Shown here piece by piece: positions 1 through 8,723 of a stretch of DNA of 64,000 nt (positions are counted from its first letter, which is position 1; each line of letters begins with the position of its first letter). This DNA comes from Corynebacterium glyciniphilum AJ 3170 (lineage in GTDB: Bacteria; Actinomycetota; Actinomycetes; Mycobacteriales; Mycobacteriaceae). The stretch covers positions 2,480,001-2,544,000 of the forward strand of contig NZ_CP006842.1 of the NCBI RefSeq assembly GCF_000626675.1, given 5' to 3'. A program made the translations under genes and the position numbers. Under the pieces are notes generated by a model that was given only the letters and a program-made list of their open reading frames with translations, was not told where the DNA came from and searched no databases.

Positions 1-1
1 C

Positions 2-238
2 CACGGGTCAGAGCGCATCTTCCACCACACGATCGTGGGCGACGACTTCGCCGGCCGTGGTCTGGGCAGCATCCTGGTGCGCGAAGCACTGGCGGACACG
101 AAGTCCCATGACCTCACGGTCGTTCCGTCCTGCCAGTTCGTCGCGTCATGGATCGAGCGCAACGGGTACGACGGCCCGGTCTCCTCCCCCACCCCGGAAA
201 CCGACGAGTACGTGCTCGAGCACGCTGGCGAATCCTGA
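2..238 (+). CDS. GNAT-like N-acetyltransferase (YjdJ/COG2388 type), 5' truncated
   Basis: The reading frame is open from the left window edge, so the start lies outside. The visible 78 residues begin HGSERIFHHTIV and continue into GRGLGSILVREAL, the acetyl-CoA pyrophosphate-binding segment of the small GNAT proteins of COG2388. The later segment LTVVPSCQFVASWI, with a Cys in a VVPxCxFV context, is also typical of that group, whose members are only about 90-110 residues long. It presumably acetylates a small molecule or amine; the substrate is unknown. It converges with the DUF4233 gene and the two share a hairpin between them. In many actinobacteria ndk follows DUF4233; it is not adjacent here. 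Confidence 0.75.
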   Translation, partial: HGSERIFHHTIVGDDFAGRGLGSILVREALADTKSHDLTVVPSCQFVASWIERNGYDGPVSSPTPETDEYVLEHAGES

Positions 239-241
239 CCG

Positions 242-288
242 TGACGGTCACCGACCGGTTTCGGTGAACTCCGGTCGGTTCACCGTCA
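242..288. terminator. Bidirectional hairpin between convergent genes
   Basis: Inverted repeat: arm TGACGGTCACCGACCGG (242-258) pairs with CCGGTCGGTTCACCGTCA (271-288) with one bulged base and a 12-nt loop. It lies between the stop of the acetyltransferase and the stop of the DUF4233 gene and overlaps the latter. There is no clear U-run, so termination is inferred from position and stem strength. Confidence 0.6.
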
Positions 289-717
289 GTCGCGGTCTTC
301 CGCGACGTAGTAATGCTGGGCGGGGAGCAGACCCTTGTCCATTCTGCTCTTCACATTCGCACGGAGGTGGTAGGTGTACCACCACGCGAGGATAAACAGG
401 ACCGCTACAAAAAGCATCGTCGGGTGCACGATCACACCCAGCGCAGCGAAGACCTGCAGGCCGATGTTCATCTTGTCCGCCCACGGGCGGAACTGCATGA
501 ACGACGCCACCACCATCGCCACGCCAAGCACGGCGACGTAGGTCATGTTGAATACGGTGGCGTGTGCCCCGTCGTCGACGACACCGACGACCGCGAGCAC
601 CAGCAGCACCGTGATCGCCTCCATGAGCATGATGCCGGCCATCATGCCCTTCAACCCCTTGAACGGGTCGACCTGCATCTCATGGGCAGGCCCCAGAGGG
701 GTGGTGTTGTCACTCAC
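286..717 (-). CDS. DUF4233 family small membrane protein
   Basis: This 143-residue protein is mostly hydrophobic. About four membrane segments can be read, starting at the AGIMLMEAITVLLVLAVVGV stretch and ending at LFVAVLFILAWWYTYHL, followed by a charged C-terminus. It belongs to the actinobacterial DUF4233 family, normally encoded just after folC; its function is unknown. The GTG start at 717-715 overlaps the TGA of the upstream LOG gene (GTGA), so translation is probably coupled. A much longer upstream-extended frame exists but runs through the LOG gene and is not used. It is last in the valS-folC-LOG-DUF4233 unit. Confidence 0.85.
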   Translation of the reverse strand: MSDNTTPLGPAHEMQVDPFKGLKGMMAGIMLMEAITVLLVLAVVGVVDDGAHATVFNMTYVAVLGVAMVVASFMQFRPWADKMNIGLQVFAALGVIVHPTMLFVAVLFILAWWYTYHLRANVKSRMDKGLLPAQHYYVAEDRD

Positions 718-1364
718 GGCATCCTCGTTTCGCCGGTCATCGCACCGGTGGTCGTATGAATCTTCTTCTGCGACCACTTTGCCGCAGCCGGGGTCCAGGA
801 GTCCAACGCGGCACTCAACCCGGAGACCTCGGTGAGGTGGATGAGCCCGTCGCGGTGCTCGGCGTTGAAGAAACCACGGGAGACCATCTGGTCGATCATT
901 CCGAGAAGCGGAGCCCAGTACCACTCCACGTCCATCAACGCCACCGGCTTGTGGTGGATCCCGAGAACCTGGGCGGTCCACACCTCGAAGAACTCCTCGA
1001 GTGTGCCGATGCCACCGGGCAGGGTGACCATGGCGTCCGCCGTCTCCGCCATCCTGTTCTTGCGTTCATTCATGGTCTCGACGATCTCCAGGCTGGTCAG
1101 CCCGGTATGGCCGGTCTCCCCGTCGTACAGATGCCGGGTGATCACACCGTGGACGTCCATGCCCTCGTCCAGTGCGGTGTCTGCGGCGACACCCATCAGC
1201 CCGACGGATCCGCCGCCGTAAACCAGTGAATGCCCATTCGCTGCCAAGTGTCGGACGACAGCGACGGTCATGTCCCGGTAGCCAGGACTGTCCCCACTGG
1301 CGGAGCCGAGGTAGAGGGCGACACGTTTCGGTGCGACCCGGCTCGCTGTCGCTGTGACGGTCAC
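714..1364 (-). CDS. LOG family protein (TIGR00730 Rossmann fold)
   Basis: The protein has 216 residues. It carries the family signature PGGIGTLEEFFE (PGGxGTxxE) that forms the active site of cytokinin riboside 5'-monophosphate phosphoribohydrolase, and an early YGGGSVGLMG glycine-rich loop. Known members split N6-substituted AMP into free base and ribose 5-phosphate, and many bacterial members act as nucleotide-cleaving housekeeping enzymes. The start overlaps the folC stop by 4 nt (ATGA type) and the end overlaps the DUF4233 start, so it sits in a tightly coupled operon. Its insertion between folC and DUF4233 is slightly unusual. Lysine-decarboxylase annotations of this family are obsolete. 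Confidence 0.88.
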   Translation of the reverse strand: MTVTATASRVAPKRVALYLGSASGDSPGYRDMTVAVVRHLAANGHSLVYGGGSVGLMGVAADTALDEGMDVHGVITRHLYDGETGHTGLTSLEIVETMNERKNRMAETADAMVTLPGGIGTLEEFFEVWTAQVLGIHHKPVALMDVEWYWAPLLGMIDQMVSRGFFNAEHRDGLIHLTEVSGLSAALDSWTPAAAKWSQKKIHTTTGAMTGETRMP

Positions 1365-2887
1365 GCCGGATCCTTCCCGAACAAGGTTCTCGCGTCACCG
1401 GCGGTGACGACCGAACCGGTCACCAGGACTCCTGCTCCGGATACCTGGCTGTCGCCGAAGCCGCCGTCGTCCTCAGCGAGTTCCACGGCGAGTTCGACGG
1501 CACCGGGGAGGTTCGGCGCGACGTGGACACGCTCCTCGCCGAAGGCGTCCCGCGCATACTCTGCGAGGTCCTCGACATCGACCGCACGTGGCGAGGTGTT
1601 CTGGGTAACCACGATTTCATCGAGCACAGGCTCCAGTGCAGCGAGAATGCCGCGGGCATCCTTGTCTCCGAGTACACCGACGACGCCGATGAGGCGACGG
1701 AAGGAGAAATCCCGGTCAATGGCCTGGGCCAGTGCGCGTGCTCCGTGGGGGTTGTGGGAGGCGTCGATGAATACGCTCGGGGTCGCCCGCACCCGTTCCA
1801 GGCGCCCAGGTGAGCTCACCTGTGCGAAACCGCGCCGGACGGTCTCTTCGTCAAGCATGCGCCCGGCACCGGCACCGAAGAACGCTTCAACCGCGGCCAA
1901 AGCGGTGGCGGCGTTCCGAGCCTGATGGGCACCGGAGAGCGGCAGGAAGATGTCGGTGTAGACCCCGCCGAGTCCTTTCAGGGTGAGTGTCTGGCCGCCG
2001 ACGGCGACGGTGGATTCGACGACGGCGAATTCGCTGCCGGCGCGCGCGACCGAGGAATCGGACTCGACGGCCTGACGCAGGAGCACCTCCAGGGCCTCCG
2101 GCTCCTGCTCGGCGATGACGGCCACGTTGTCCGGCGGGGTGAGCAGGTCGTCCGCGTCCCAGCGCTGCTTGATGATGCCGGCCTTCTCGCCGGCGATCTC
2201 GGCGAGTGTGTCGCCGAGGTAGTCGGTGTGGTCGAGACCGACCGGAGTGACCACGGCGACATCGGCGTCGATGACATTGGTGGCGTCCCAGCGGCCTCCC
2301 ATACCGACCTCGACCACGGCGACGTCGACGGGTGCGTCGGCGAACGCGGCGTAGGCCATGGCCACGAGGATCTCGAACTTGCTCATCCGCGGTCCACCGG
2401 CGGCCTCGGACTGGGTGTCGACCATGTCCACGAAGGGTTCGATCTCCCTCCAGGTACGGACGTAATCCGCCGGGTGCAGTGGGACGCCGTCGATCGCGAT
2501 ACGTTCGGTGGCCAGCTGCAGGTGAGGGCTGGTGGTGCGCCCGGTACGTCGGTGGAATGCCCGCAGCAGCGCCTCCACCATGCGGACCACCGACGTCTTC
2601 CCGTTGGTTCCGGCGACGTGGACGGCCTGATAGTTCCGTTGCGGGTTACCGAGCAGATCCATGAGCTGACGGATGCGGTCCAGAGTCGGGTCGATCTTGG
2701 TCTCCGGCCACCGCTCGTTGAGTTCGGCCTCCACCTCCGCCAGTGCGGCAAGGTCCTCGGCAGTCACCGGGCGGGCGAGCTTGGCTGCATCCTCGTCGCT
2801 GTTCGCCGGCTCAGTGAGGTCGATCGGCAGATCGAGCCCGGTGGCGTTCAGTGTTGCTTCACCGAAGTCCTCGTTCTTGTCAGTCAC
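1361..2887 (-). CDS. folC: Bifunctional folylpolyglutamate synthase / dihydrofolate synthase
   Basis: This cytosolic ligase of 508 residues adds L-glutamate to dihydropteroate or tetrahydrofolates with ATP. The Mur-ligase P-loop is visible as VAGTNGKTSVVRM near residue 90. The central VVEVGMGGRWDATN motif and the C-terminal DASHNPHGARAL motif of FolC are intact. The start is GTG at 2887-2885, 9 nt after the valS stop. An N-terminal extension of about 45 residues precedes the first conserved part, as in other corynebacterial FolC proteins. It is co-transcribed with valS upstream and the LOG gene downstream. Confidence 0.95.
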   Translation of the reverse strand: MTDKNEDFGEATLNATGLDLPIDLTEPANSDEDAAKLARPVTAEDLAALAEVEAELNERWPETKIDPTLDRIRQLMDLLGNPQRNYQAVHVAGTNGKTSVVRMVEALLRAFHRRTGRTTSPHLQLATERIAIDGVPLHPADYVRTWREIEPFVDMVDTQSEAAGGPRMSKFEILVAMAYAAFADAPVDVAVVEVGMGGRWDATNVIDADVAVVTPVGLDHTDYLGDTLAEIAGEKAGIIKQRWDADDLLTPPDNVAVIAEQEPEALEVLLRQAVESDSSVARAGSEFAVVESTVAVGGQTLTLKGLGGVYTDIFLPLSGAHQARNAATALAAVEAFFGAGAGRMLDEETVRRGFAQVSSPGRLERVRATPSVFIDASHNPHGARALAQAIDRDFSFRRLIGVVGVLGDKDARGILAALEPVLDEIVVTQNTSPRAVDVEDLAEYARDAFGEERVHVAPNLPGAVELAVELAEDDGGFGDSQVSGAGVLVTGSVVTAGDARTLFGKDPA

Positions 2888-2896
2888 AGTCGGGGG

Positions 2897-5704
2897 TCAC
2901 TTCCCTGTCAGGTCGGAGAGTCGTGCTGTAATGCGTGCGACCTCGTCCACGGCGATACCGCGACGTTCCTTGATCTCGGCGACAACCTTCTCCGGGGCCT
3001 TAGCCAGGAAGTTGTCGTTGCCGAGCTTCTTGTCCGCACGTTCAAGTTCCCTGTTGGCCTCCGCGAGATCCTTCTCCAGTCGCTTGCGCTCTGCGGCGAC
3101 GTCCACGGTGCCGGAGGTGTCCAGCTCCACCGTGATCGTCGCGTTCGACAGGCGCAGCTCCACCGACGCGGTCGGGGTGAAATCGCCGTCCGGGGCGGTG
3201 AGCTTCACGATCGACCGTACGGCGTCTTCGAGGTCGGCGAGGTCGGCCCCGGCAGCGTCAAATCGACCCGGAACCTTCTGCGAGGGTTTTACTCCCTGGT
3301 CGGCGCGGAAACGACGGACCTCGGTGACGAGCTTCTCCACATCGTCGAGACGACGCACGGCATCAGCATCGGTGGCCGCACCGCCGTTGGTGTTGGCAGC
3401 GGTCGGCCAGTCGGTGACGACGAGGCTGTCGGCGTAACCGTCCACCCCGTCGGTCAGAACTGTCCACAACGTCTCCGTGACGAAAGGCATCGAGGGATGC
3501 AGCAGGCGGAAGACCGTGTCGAGTACCCGCCCCAGCACCAGGCGGGTGTTCTCCCCGCGGGCGCGCTCTTCCTCCGTGGCGGCATCCCAGTCGCGCGGGA
3601 TCTGGACCTTGGCGATCTCCAGGTACCAGTCACAGAACTCACCCCACGTGAAGCGGTACAGTGCCTCGTTCGCGACGGCGAACTCATAACGGTCCAGGTG
3701 GGCGTCGACGTGGACGCGCAGTTCCTCCAGTTTGTCGAGGATCCAACGATCCGGATCGGTGAGCTCGTCACGGGACGGGAAGGCGTCCTGTTCAGCGACG
3801 GGAAGGACCCGGGCACCGTTCATCAGCGCGAACTTGGTCGCATTGAACAGCTTGGTGGCGAAGTTGCGGGAGGACTGGGCGGAATCCTCGCCGATCGGCA
3901 GGTCAGTGCCGGGGTTCGCACCGCGGGCGAGGGTGAACCGCAGGGCGTCCGCACCGTAATCGCGGACCCAGTCCATCGGGTCGATACCGTTGCCCAGGGA
4001 CTTCGACATCTTGCGGCCGTGCTCGTCACGCACCAGGCCGTGGAGGAAGACATCGGTGAAAGGCACCTGCGGGCGTCCCCCACGCTGCTCCGCACTGGTG
4101 CCAGCCTCGCCCGTGCCCAGTGCGGAGCCGGCGACGGTGTCGGCGAAGGTCGCGAACATCATCATGCGAGCAACCCAGAAGAACAGGATGTCGTAGCCGG
4201 TGACCAGTACGGACGTCGGGTAGAACTTCGCCAGTTCATCAGTGTTCTCCGGCCACCCCATCGTGGAGAACGGCCACAGCGCAGAGCTGAACCACGTGTC
4301 GAGTACGTCCTCTTCGCGGTGCCAGCCCTCGCCTGCCGGGGCGTCCTCGTCGGGGCCGCAGCAGACGATCTCACCGTCCGGCCCGTACCAGATCGGGATC
4401 CGGTGACCCCACCACAGCTGACGGGAGATGCACCAGTCGTGCATATCGTCGACCCAGTCGAACCACCGTGGCTCCTGGGAGGCGGGGTGAATGACGGTGT
4501 CGCCTTCACGCACCGCATCGCCGGCCATCTTCGCCAGTTCCTCGACCTTGACCCACCACTGCTCCGAGAGACGCGGCTCGATCGCTTCCTTGGAGCGCTC
4601 CGAGTGCCCGACCGAGTGGACGTACGGACTGATGCGCTTGACCACACGGCCCTGCTCCTCCAGTGCCAGGCGGATCTCCTCGCGGGCCTCGAACCTGTCC
4701 ATGCCGTCGAACCGGGTCCCGGTGTTCGCGATGTGCCCGGCCTCGTCGATGACCTCGGGCATGTCGAGGTCGTGACGGCACCCCATCTCGAAGTCATTCG
4801 GATCATGCGCAGGTGTGATCTTCACTGCACCGGTGCCGAACTCCGGATCGACGTAATCGTCGGCGATGACGACCATGCTGTGTCCCTCGATGAACGGGTG
4901 CGGCAGACGAGACCCGATCAGGTCCGTGTACCGCTCATCCTCGGGGTGCACGGCGACAGCGACGTCGCCGAGCATCGTCTCGACACGGGTGGTGGCGACA
5001 TCCACATGCGGGCCCTGACCGGAGGCGTCACCGTAACGCAGGGTGACCAGCTCACCCTCGTCATCGGAGTAGACGACCTCGATGTCCGAGATCGCCGTGC
5101 GCAACACCGGAGACCAGTTGACCATGCGCTTGGCGCGGTAGATCAGACCACGGTCGAACAGTTCCTTGAAAATGGTCTGCACCGCGCGGGACAGCCCGTC
5201 ATCCAGGGTGAACCGCTCACGGTCCCAGTCCACAGAGTCACCGATGGCGCGCATCTGCGACTGGATGACACCACCGTACTGTTCCTTCCACTCCCACACC
5301 CTGGAGGTGAATTCCTCACGACCGTAGTCAAAGCGGTCCTTGCCTTCGGTCTCCTTGAGCATTCCTTCGACCTTGGTCTGGGTGGCAATGCCTGCGTGGT
5401 CGGAGCCCGGCAACCACAGCACCTCATGGCCCTGCATGCGCTTACGCCGCGCCATCGCGTCCATCAGCGTGTGGTCCAGCGCATGACCCATGTGCAGCTG
5501 GCCGGTAACGTTCGGTGGCGGCAGGACAATGGAGAACGGCGGACGGTCACTCGTGGCATCCGCATGGAAGTACCCGGCATCGACCCACCCCTGGTAGAGG
5601 GAGGATTCGACGTCGGCGGGGGTCCACTGCTTCGGGAGCTGGTCCGCCCGGTTACCGGTCCCGGAATTACTGCTGGCTGCGCTGGAGCTGGTCTGATCAG
5701 TCAC
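2897..5704 (-). CDS. valS: Valyl-tRNA synthetase
   Basis: Class I aminoacyl-tRNA synthetase of about 935 residues, charging tRNA-Val. The HIGH-type motif is HMGH at residues 71-74 in [13 protein letters not shown], and KMSKS is near residue 565 in [10 protein letters not shown]. The editing domain lies between them, and the C-terminal coiled-coil arm is rich in Glu, Lys and Arg. The open frame continues upstream, but the GTG at 5704-5702 (VTDQTSSS) was chosen because homology begins soon after and the extra upstream residues have the composition of non-coding shadow. It starts 50 nt after the XRE regulator stop and heads the valS-folC operon. Confidence 0.96.
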   Translation of the reverse strand: MTDQTSSSAASSNSGTGNRADQLPKQWTPADVESSLYQGWVDAGYFHADATSDRPPFSIVLPPPNVTGQLHMGHALDHTLMDAMARRKRMQGHEVLWLPGSDHAGIATQTKVEGMLKETEGKDRFDYGREEFTSRVWEWKEQYGGVIQSQMRAIGDSVDWDRERFTLDDGLSRAVQTIFKELFDRGLIYRAKRMVNWSPVLRTAISDIEVVYSDDEGELVTLRYGDASGQGPHVDVATTRVETMLGDVAVAVHPEDERYTDLIGSRLPHPFIEGHSMVVIADDYVDPEFGTGAVKITPAHDPNDFEMGCRHDLDMPEVIDEAGHIANTGTRFDGMDRFEAREEIRLALEEQGRVVKRISPYVHSVGHSERSKEAIEPRLSEQWWVKVEELAKMAGDAVREGDTVIHPASQEPRWFDWVDDMHDWCISRQLWWGHRIPIWYGPDGEIVCCGPDEDAPAGEGWHREEDVLDTWFSSALWPFSTMGWPENTDELAKFYPTSVLVTGYDILFFWVARMMMFATFADTVAGSALGTGEAGTSAEQRGGRPQVPFTDVFLHGLVRDEHGRKMSKSLGNGIDPMDWVRDYGADALRFTLARGANPGTDLPIGEDSAQSSRNFATKLFNATKFALMNGARVLPVAEQDAFPSRDELTDPDRWILDKLEELRVHVDAHLDRYEFAVANEALYRFTWGEFCDWYLEIAKVQIPRDWDAATEEERARGENTRLVLGRVLDTVFRLLHPSMPFVTETLWTVLTDGVDGYADSLVVTDWPTAANTNGGAATDADAVRRLDDVEKLVTEVRRFRADQGVKPSQKVPGRFDAAGADLADLEDAVRSIVKLTAPDGDFTPTASVELRLSNATITVELDTSGTVDVAAERKRLEKDLAEANRELERADKKLGNDNFLAKAPEKVVAEIKERRGIAVDEVARITARLSDLTGK

Positions 5705-5753
5705 GGTTGCACAGTCTAGTGCAGAGGACGGCCACGGTTGAGACCGGCTTTCA

Positions 5754-6143
5754 TCACGCCTGGGCGTCCTCGCTCTCACTGTCTCTGACCACGGCGTGCG
5801 ACCATACGATGTCGACATTCTGGATCTCTTCCAGCGTCGGAGGGTCCTCTGCGGAGCTGCTGCGCGGCTGCACCTTCCGGCCCACATCAGGTAACAGCAC
5901 AGCCGGGGGCACGTTCAGCGCATAAGCCAGCTGATAGATCTTCTCCATCGTCGGGTTCAGGACACGTCCGTTCTTACCCGTGCCGTGACCGCGTTCAAAA
6001 TTCTGCACCTGGTTCCGACTCATCCCCGCACGCTGGCCGAGTTCCTCCTGCGTCATGTCAGCATCGACGCGAAGCAGACGGATGCGGTGCGCCAGAGCTG
6101 ACCCGTAGGTCTTCCAGTCGAGGTCTGGCGGCGGGGATTGCAT
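5754..6143 (-). CDS. XRE-family helix-turn-helix regulator
   Basis: This 129-residue protein has an N-terminal Cro/C1 HTH at about residues 15-75. [23 protein letters not shown] is the recognition region, followed by [18 protein letters not shown]. The C-terminal 50 residues are acidic and carry no recognised domain. ATG at 6143 was chosen over an upstream ATG (6182) because the extra 13 residues are not XRE-like; neither start has a strong Shine-Dalgarno. It lies directly upstream of valS on the same strand and may be read through into it. The DNA target is unknown. Confidence 0.85.
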   Translation of the reverse strand: MQSPPPDLDWKTYGSALAHRIRLLRVDADMTQEELGQRAGMSRNQVQNFERGHGTGKNGRVLNPTMEKIYQLAYALNVPPAVLLPDVGRKVQPRSSSAEDPPTLEEIQNVDIVWSHAVVRDSESEDAQA

Positions 6144-6285
6144 ACAAAAGAATGTGCCCGCACAGCAGAGCCGTGTCAGCACATTACACTGTGCCTGAAC
6201 TGCTTCCCAGGGGATTCCATCTCGGTCTTTGACCGCACCGGAGCTTGCATGAACGTCGATCGAAACGACATCGACTGCTCATCGC

Positions 6286-6924
6286 CTAGCCCTGGCAGAC
6301 GGTCGGGCACGTCACTGCCCGAGTCACGAGCTCCTCCAACTGCTCCGACGACACCGGCTTCAGGTCCGTGGCCTCCAGGCTGACGTTCACGTTCTTCGGA
6401 CGCACCGGCACCGCGGAATGGGTGTGCCCGTGCACCGTGCAGTCGAAGCCGCCTCGAGTGGTCGTCCCTCCGCGGGCCGCCCATCGTGCCAGTGCCGGAG
6501 TCATGTACGGGTCCTCGACCTTGTCCGGCGCCGGGATGTGTGTCAACAGCACCAACCACCGTCCCACGCGGATCTGCAGTTCCAGCGACACAGCATCGAA
6601 GACGTCACGGTAGGCCGGTGTCCATTCCATGACCGACTCCAGACCGAACATCGGATGCACCCTGTCATGGTTGCCTGGTAGCAGGACCATGCGGAGGTCT
6701 TTCTCCACCTTCAGTCCGCCGAGCAGATCCAGGGCCTCGGCGTCACGACGCACCGATATGTCACCGAGGCAGATCAGCGTGGCACCGTCCGGTACGGCCC
6801 GGAGATTGTCGAGGATGACCTGGTCGTGCTCGGCCGTCTCATCGAATCCGCGCAGTTCCGACACTTTCCGGTGCCCGAGATGCAGATCCGACACCAGCCA
6901 GATGTCGTCACGGTGTGTGCTCAT
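6286..6924 (-). CDS. Calcineurin-like metallophosphoesterase
   Basis: The protein has 212 residues and the full metallophosphatase motif set: DLHLGH (D-x-H), GDIS, GNHD (LLPGNHDRVH), a single His in LLTHIP and the terminal GHTHS. A di-metal site can therefore be built and phosphodiesterase or phosphatase activity is expected; the substrate cannot be told. It resembles the small stand-alone phosphoesterases often found in actinobacteria and phages. ATG at 6924 (MSTHRDD) was chosen over an upstream start because the motif DIWLVSDLHLGH follows after seven residues. It is divergent from the aldehyde dehydrogenase gene across a 201-bp gap. Confidence 0.88.
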   Translation of the reverse strand: MSTHRDDIWLVSDLHLGHRKVSELRGFDETAEHDQVILDNLRAVPDGATLICLGDISVRRDAEALDLLGGLKVEKDLRMVLLPGNHDRVHPMFGLESVMEWTPAYRDVFDAVSLELQIRVGRWLVLLTHIPAPDKVEDPYMTPALARWAARGGTTTRGGFDCTVHGHTHSAVPVRPKNVNVSLEATDLKPVSSEQLEELVTRAVTCPTVCQG

Positions 6925-7125
6925 GAAAGTCAACGATAGTTGGCGCACACACCGTAGACAGGGTCACACCAGGGCGGAATCCGAGTCTCACGGCACCGAG
7001 TTACGCGACTCCACGGCTTCAGACTCGCACTCCGCCCATCGTCTCCAACCAGCTCCTGGCCCATATACCCGGGGCCACCCCAAGGGGCGTCGACAGTCAC
7101 GTGCGCCAGGGGTACAACGGGAGCC

Positions 7126-8505
7126 ATGAGCAATTTCAGTGTGAACAACCCGTCCACCGGCCAGACCGAAGACACGTTCACGAGGATCGAGGACTCTGAA
7201 CGAGACGATATCCTCGACCGCTCCACCGCTGCCTACCGGTCCTGGCGCACGACCACCATCGACGAACGCGCCGCGATCCTGAACCGTGCCGCAGACATCT
7301 ACGAAGAGAAGACGGACGACCTCGCCTCCTACATCGGTCGCGAGATGGGCAAGCTCGACAAATGGGCCAAGGCGGAGCTCGGCATTGTCGTCGACATCTA
7401 CCGCTACTACGCCGAACACGCCCATGAGCTTCTCGCCGACAAGGAACTTGCCGCGCAGGGTGCGCAGCACACCTACGTCCGCAAGGATCCGATCGGACCG
7501 CTGCTCGGCATCATGCCCTGGAATTTCCCCTACTACCAGGTCGCCCGGTGGGCGGCACCGAACCTCCTGCTGGGCAACTCACTGGTGCTCAAGCACGCGT
7601 CCATCTGTCCGCTGTCCTCCCAGGCGTGCCAGGACATCCTGGAGGAGGCGGGCTTGCCGAAGGATGTCTTCCAGAACATCTACGCCTCCGGCTCGCAGAT
7701 GGACGCTTTCGTCGCCGATCCCCGCATCGCAGGGGTGTCCCTGACCGGGTCCGAGGGTGCAGGTGCCGCGGTGGCGAAGACGGCTGGGGAGAACTACAAG
7801 AAGTCACTCCTTGAGCTGGGCGGCAATGACCCGTTCCTCATCATCGACGACGACAATCTCGATGCTGTCCTCGACCAGTACGTCGGCATCCGCATGTACA
7901 ACACCGGCCAGGCATGCAACGCCCCCAAGCGGCTGATCGTGTTGGAGAGCTTCTACGACCGGGTCGTCGAGGGGTTGGAGAAGCGTATCGGAGCCCTGAC
8001 GCCCGGCCCGTGGGACGACAAGAACGCCGATGTCGGCCCGTTGTCCTCCATCGACGCCCGTGATGAGATCGTCCAACGCCTCGCCGACGCGAAGTCCAAC
8101 GGCGACGCCACCGTGCGTGTCGGCGGTGGCAGCATCGACCGCCCGGGGGCCTACATGGAGCCGACTCTGCTCACCGACGTTGACCCGAAGGCCGATGTGG
8201 GCTGCAACGAGGTCTTCGGTCCGGTCGCCATCGTCTACAAGGCCAACGACGTCGACGAGGCAGTGGAGATCGCCAACAACTCCGACTACGGGCTCTCCGG
8301 ATCAGTCTGGGGCACTGACCTGAGGACCGCCGAGGACGCTGCGGCACGTCTGGAAGTCGGCATGTCCTTCGTCAACGAGGCCTCGGTGACTGCCGCCGGT
8401 CTCCCGTTCGGCGGCGTGGGGCGTTCCGGCTACGGACGTGAACTCGCCGAATGGGGTGTCGGCGAATTCGTCAACGACCATCTCGTGCGGGTCACCCCGC
8501 AGTAG
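7126..8505 (+). CDS. gabD: NAD(P)-dependent aldehyde dehydrogenase, succinate-semialdehyde dehydrogenase type
   Basis: This 459-residue member of the aldehyde dehydrogenase superfamily shows the MPWNFPYYQ cofactor-binding start, the ELGGNDP general-base region and the catalytic Cys in NTGQACNAPKR. The length and the SVNNPSTGQTEDTF opening fit the short succinate-semialdehyde dehydrogenase group, which oxidises succinic semialdehyde to succinate. Substrate assignment in this superfamily from sequence alone is only moderate. It is monocistronic, with a strong hairpin 28 nt after the stop. The gap upstream of the ATG (6925-7125) shows no pattern I can assign. Confidence 0.85.
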   Translation: MSNFSVNNPSTGQTEDTFTRIEDSERDDILDRSTAAYRSWRTTTIDERAAILNRAADIYEEKTDDLASYIGREMGKLDKWAKAELGIVVDIYRYYAEHAHELLADKELAAQGAQHTYVRKDPIGPLLGIMPWNFPYYQVARWAAPNLLLGNSLVLKHASICPLSSQACQDILEEAGLPKDVFQNIYASGSQMDAFVADPRIAGVSLTGSEGAGAAVAKTAGENYKKSLLELGGNDPFLIIDDDNLDAVLDQYVGIRMYNTGQACNAPKRLIVLESFYDRVVEGLEKRIGALTPGPWDDKNADVGPLSSIDARDEIVQRLADAKSNGDATVRVGGGSIDRPGAYMEPTLLTDVDPKADVGCNEVFGPVAIVYKANDVDEAVEIANNSDYGLSGSVWGTDLRTAEDAAARLEVGMSFVNEASVTAAGLPFGGVGRSGYGRELAEWGVGEFVNDHLVRVTPQ

Positions 8506-8533
8506 ACACCGGGTCTCTGACCCTGGTGCGACA

Positions 8534-8572
8534 GCAACCCCACAGGCCGGTGAGACCGGCCTGTGGGGTTGC
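8534..8572 (+). terminator. Strong hairpin after gabD
   Basis: A perfect 18-bp stem: GCAACCCCACAGGCCGGT (8534-8551) and its exact complement (8555-8572) enclose a 3-nt loop (gag). It lies 28 nt past the gabD stop. There is only a weak T-rich tail on either side. Confidence 0.8.
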
Positions 8573-8723
8573 TCTGTGCTTCCGTGACGGCCCCGGCCGC
8601 CCCCGGGGTACGGCCCGTCCACCGGGGGCGGTTCTGCTGTGACGGCCGCACCGCATATGCTGATCCGGTATCCTCCTGCGGGCGCTGACCCCGCAGACCG
8701 ACGTTTCCGGAGAACACCCGCAC

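Noticed and set aside
1925..5719. 1264-codon ORF on the plus strand
   Set aside because: It is antisense to valS and folC, whose HIGH, KMSKS and P-loop motifs are all on the minus strand. Long antisense frames are common in high-GC DNA.
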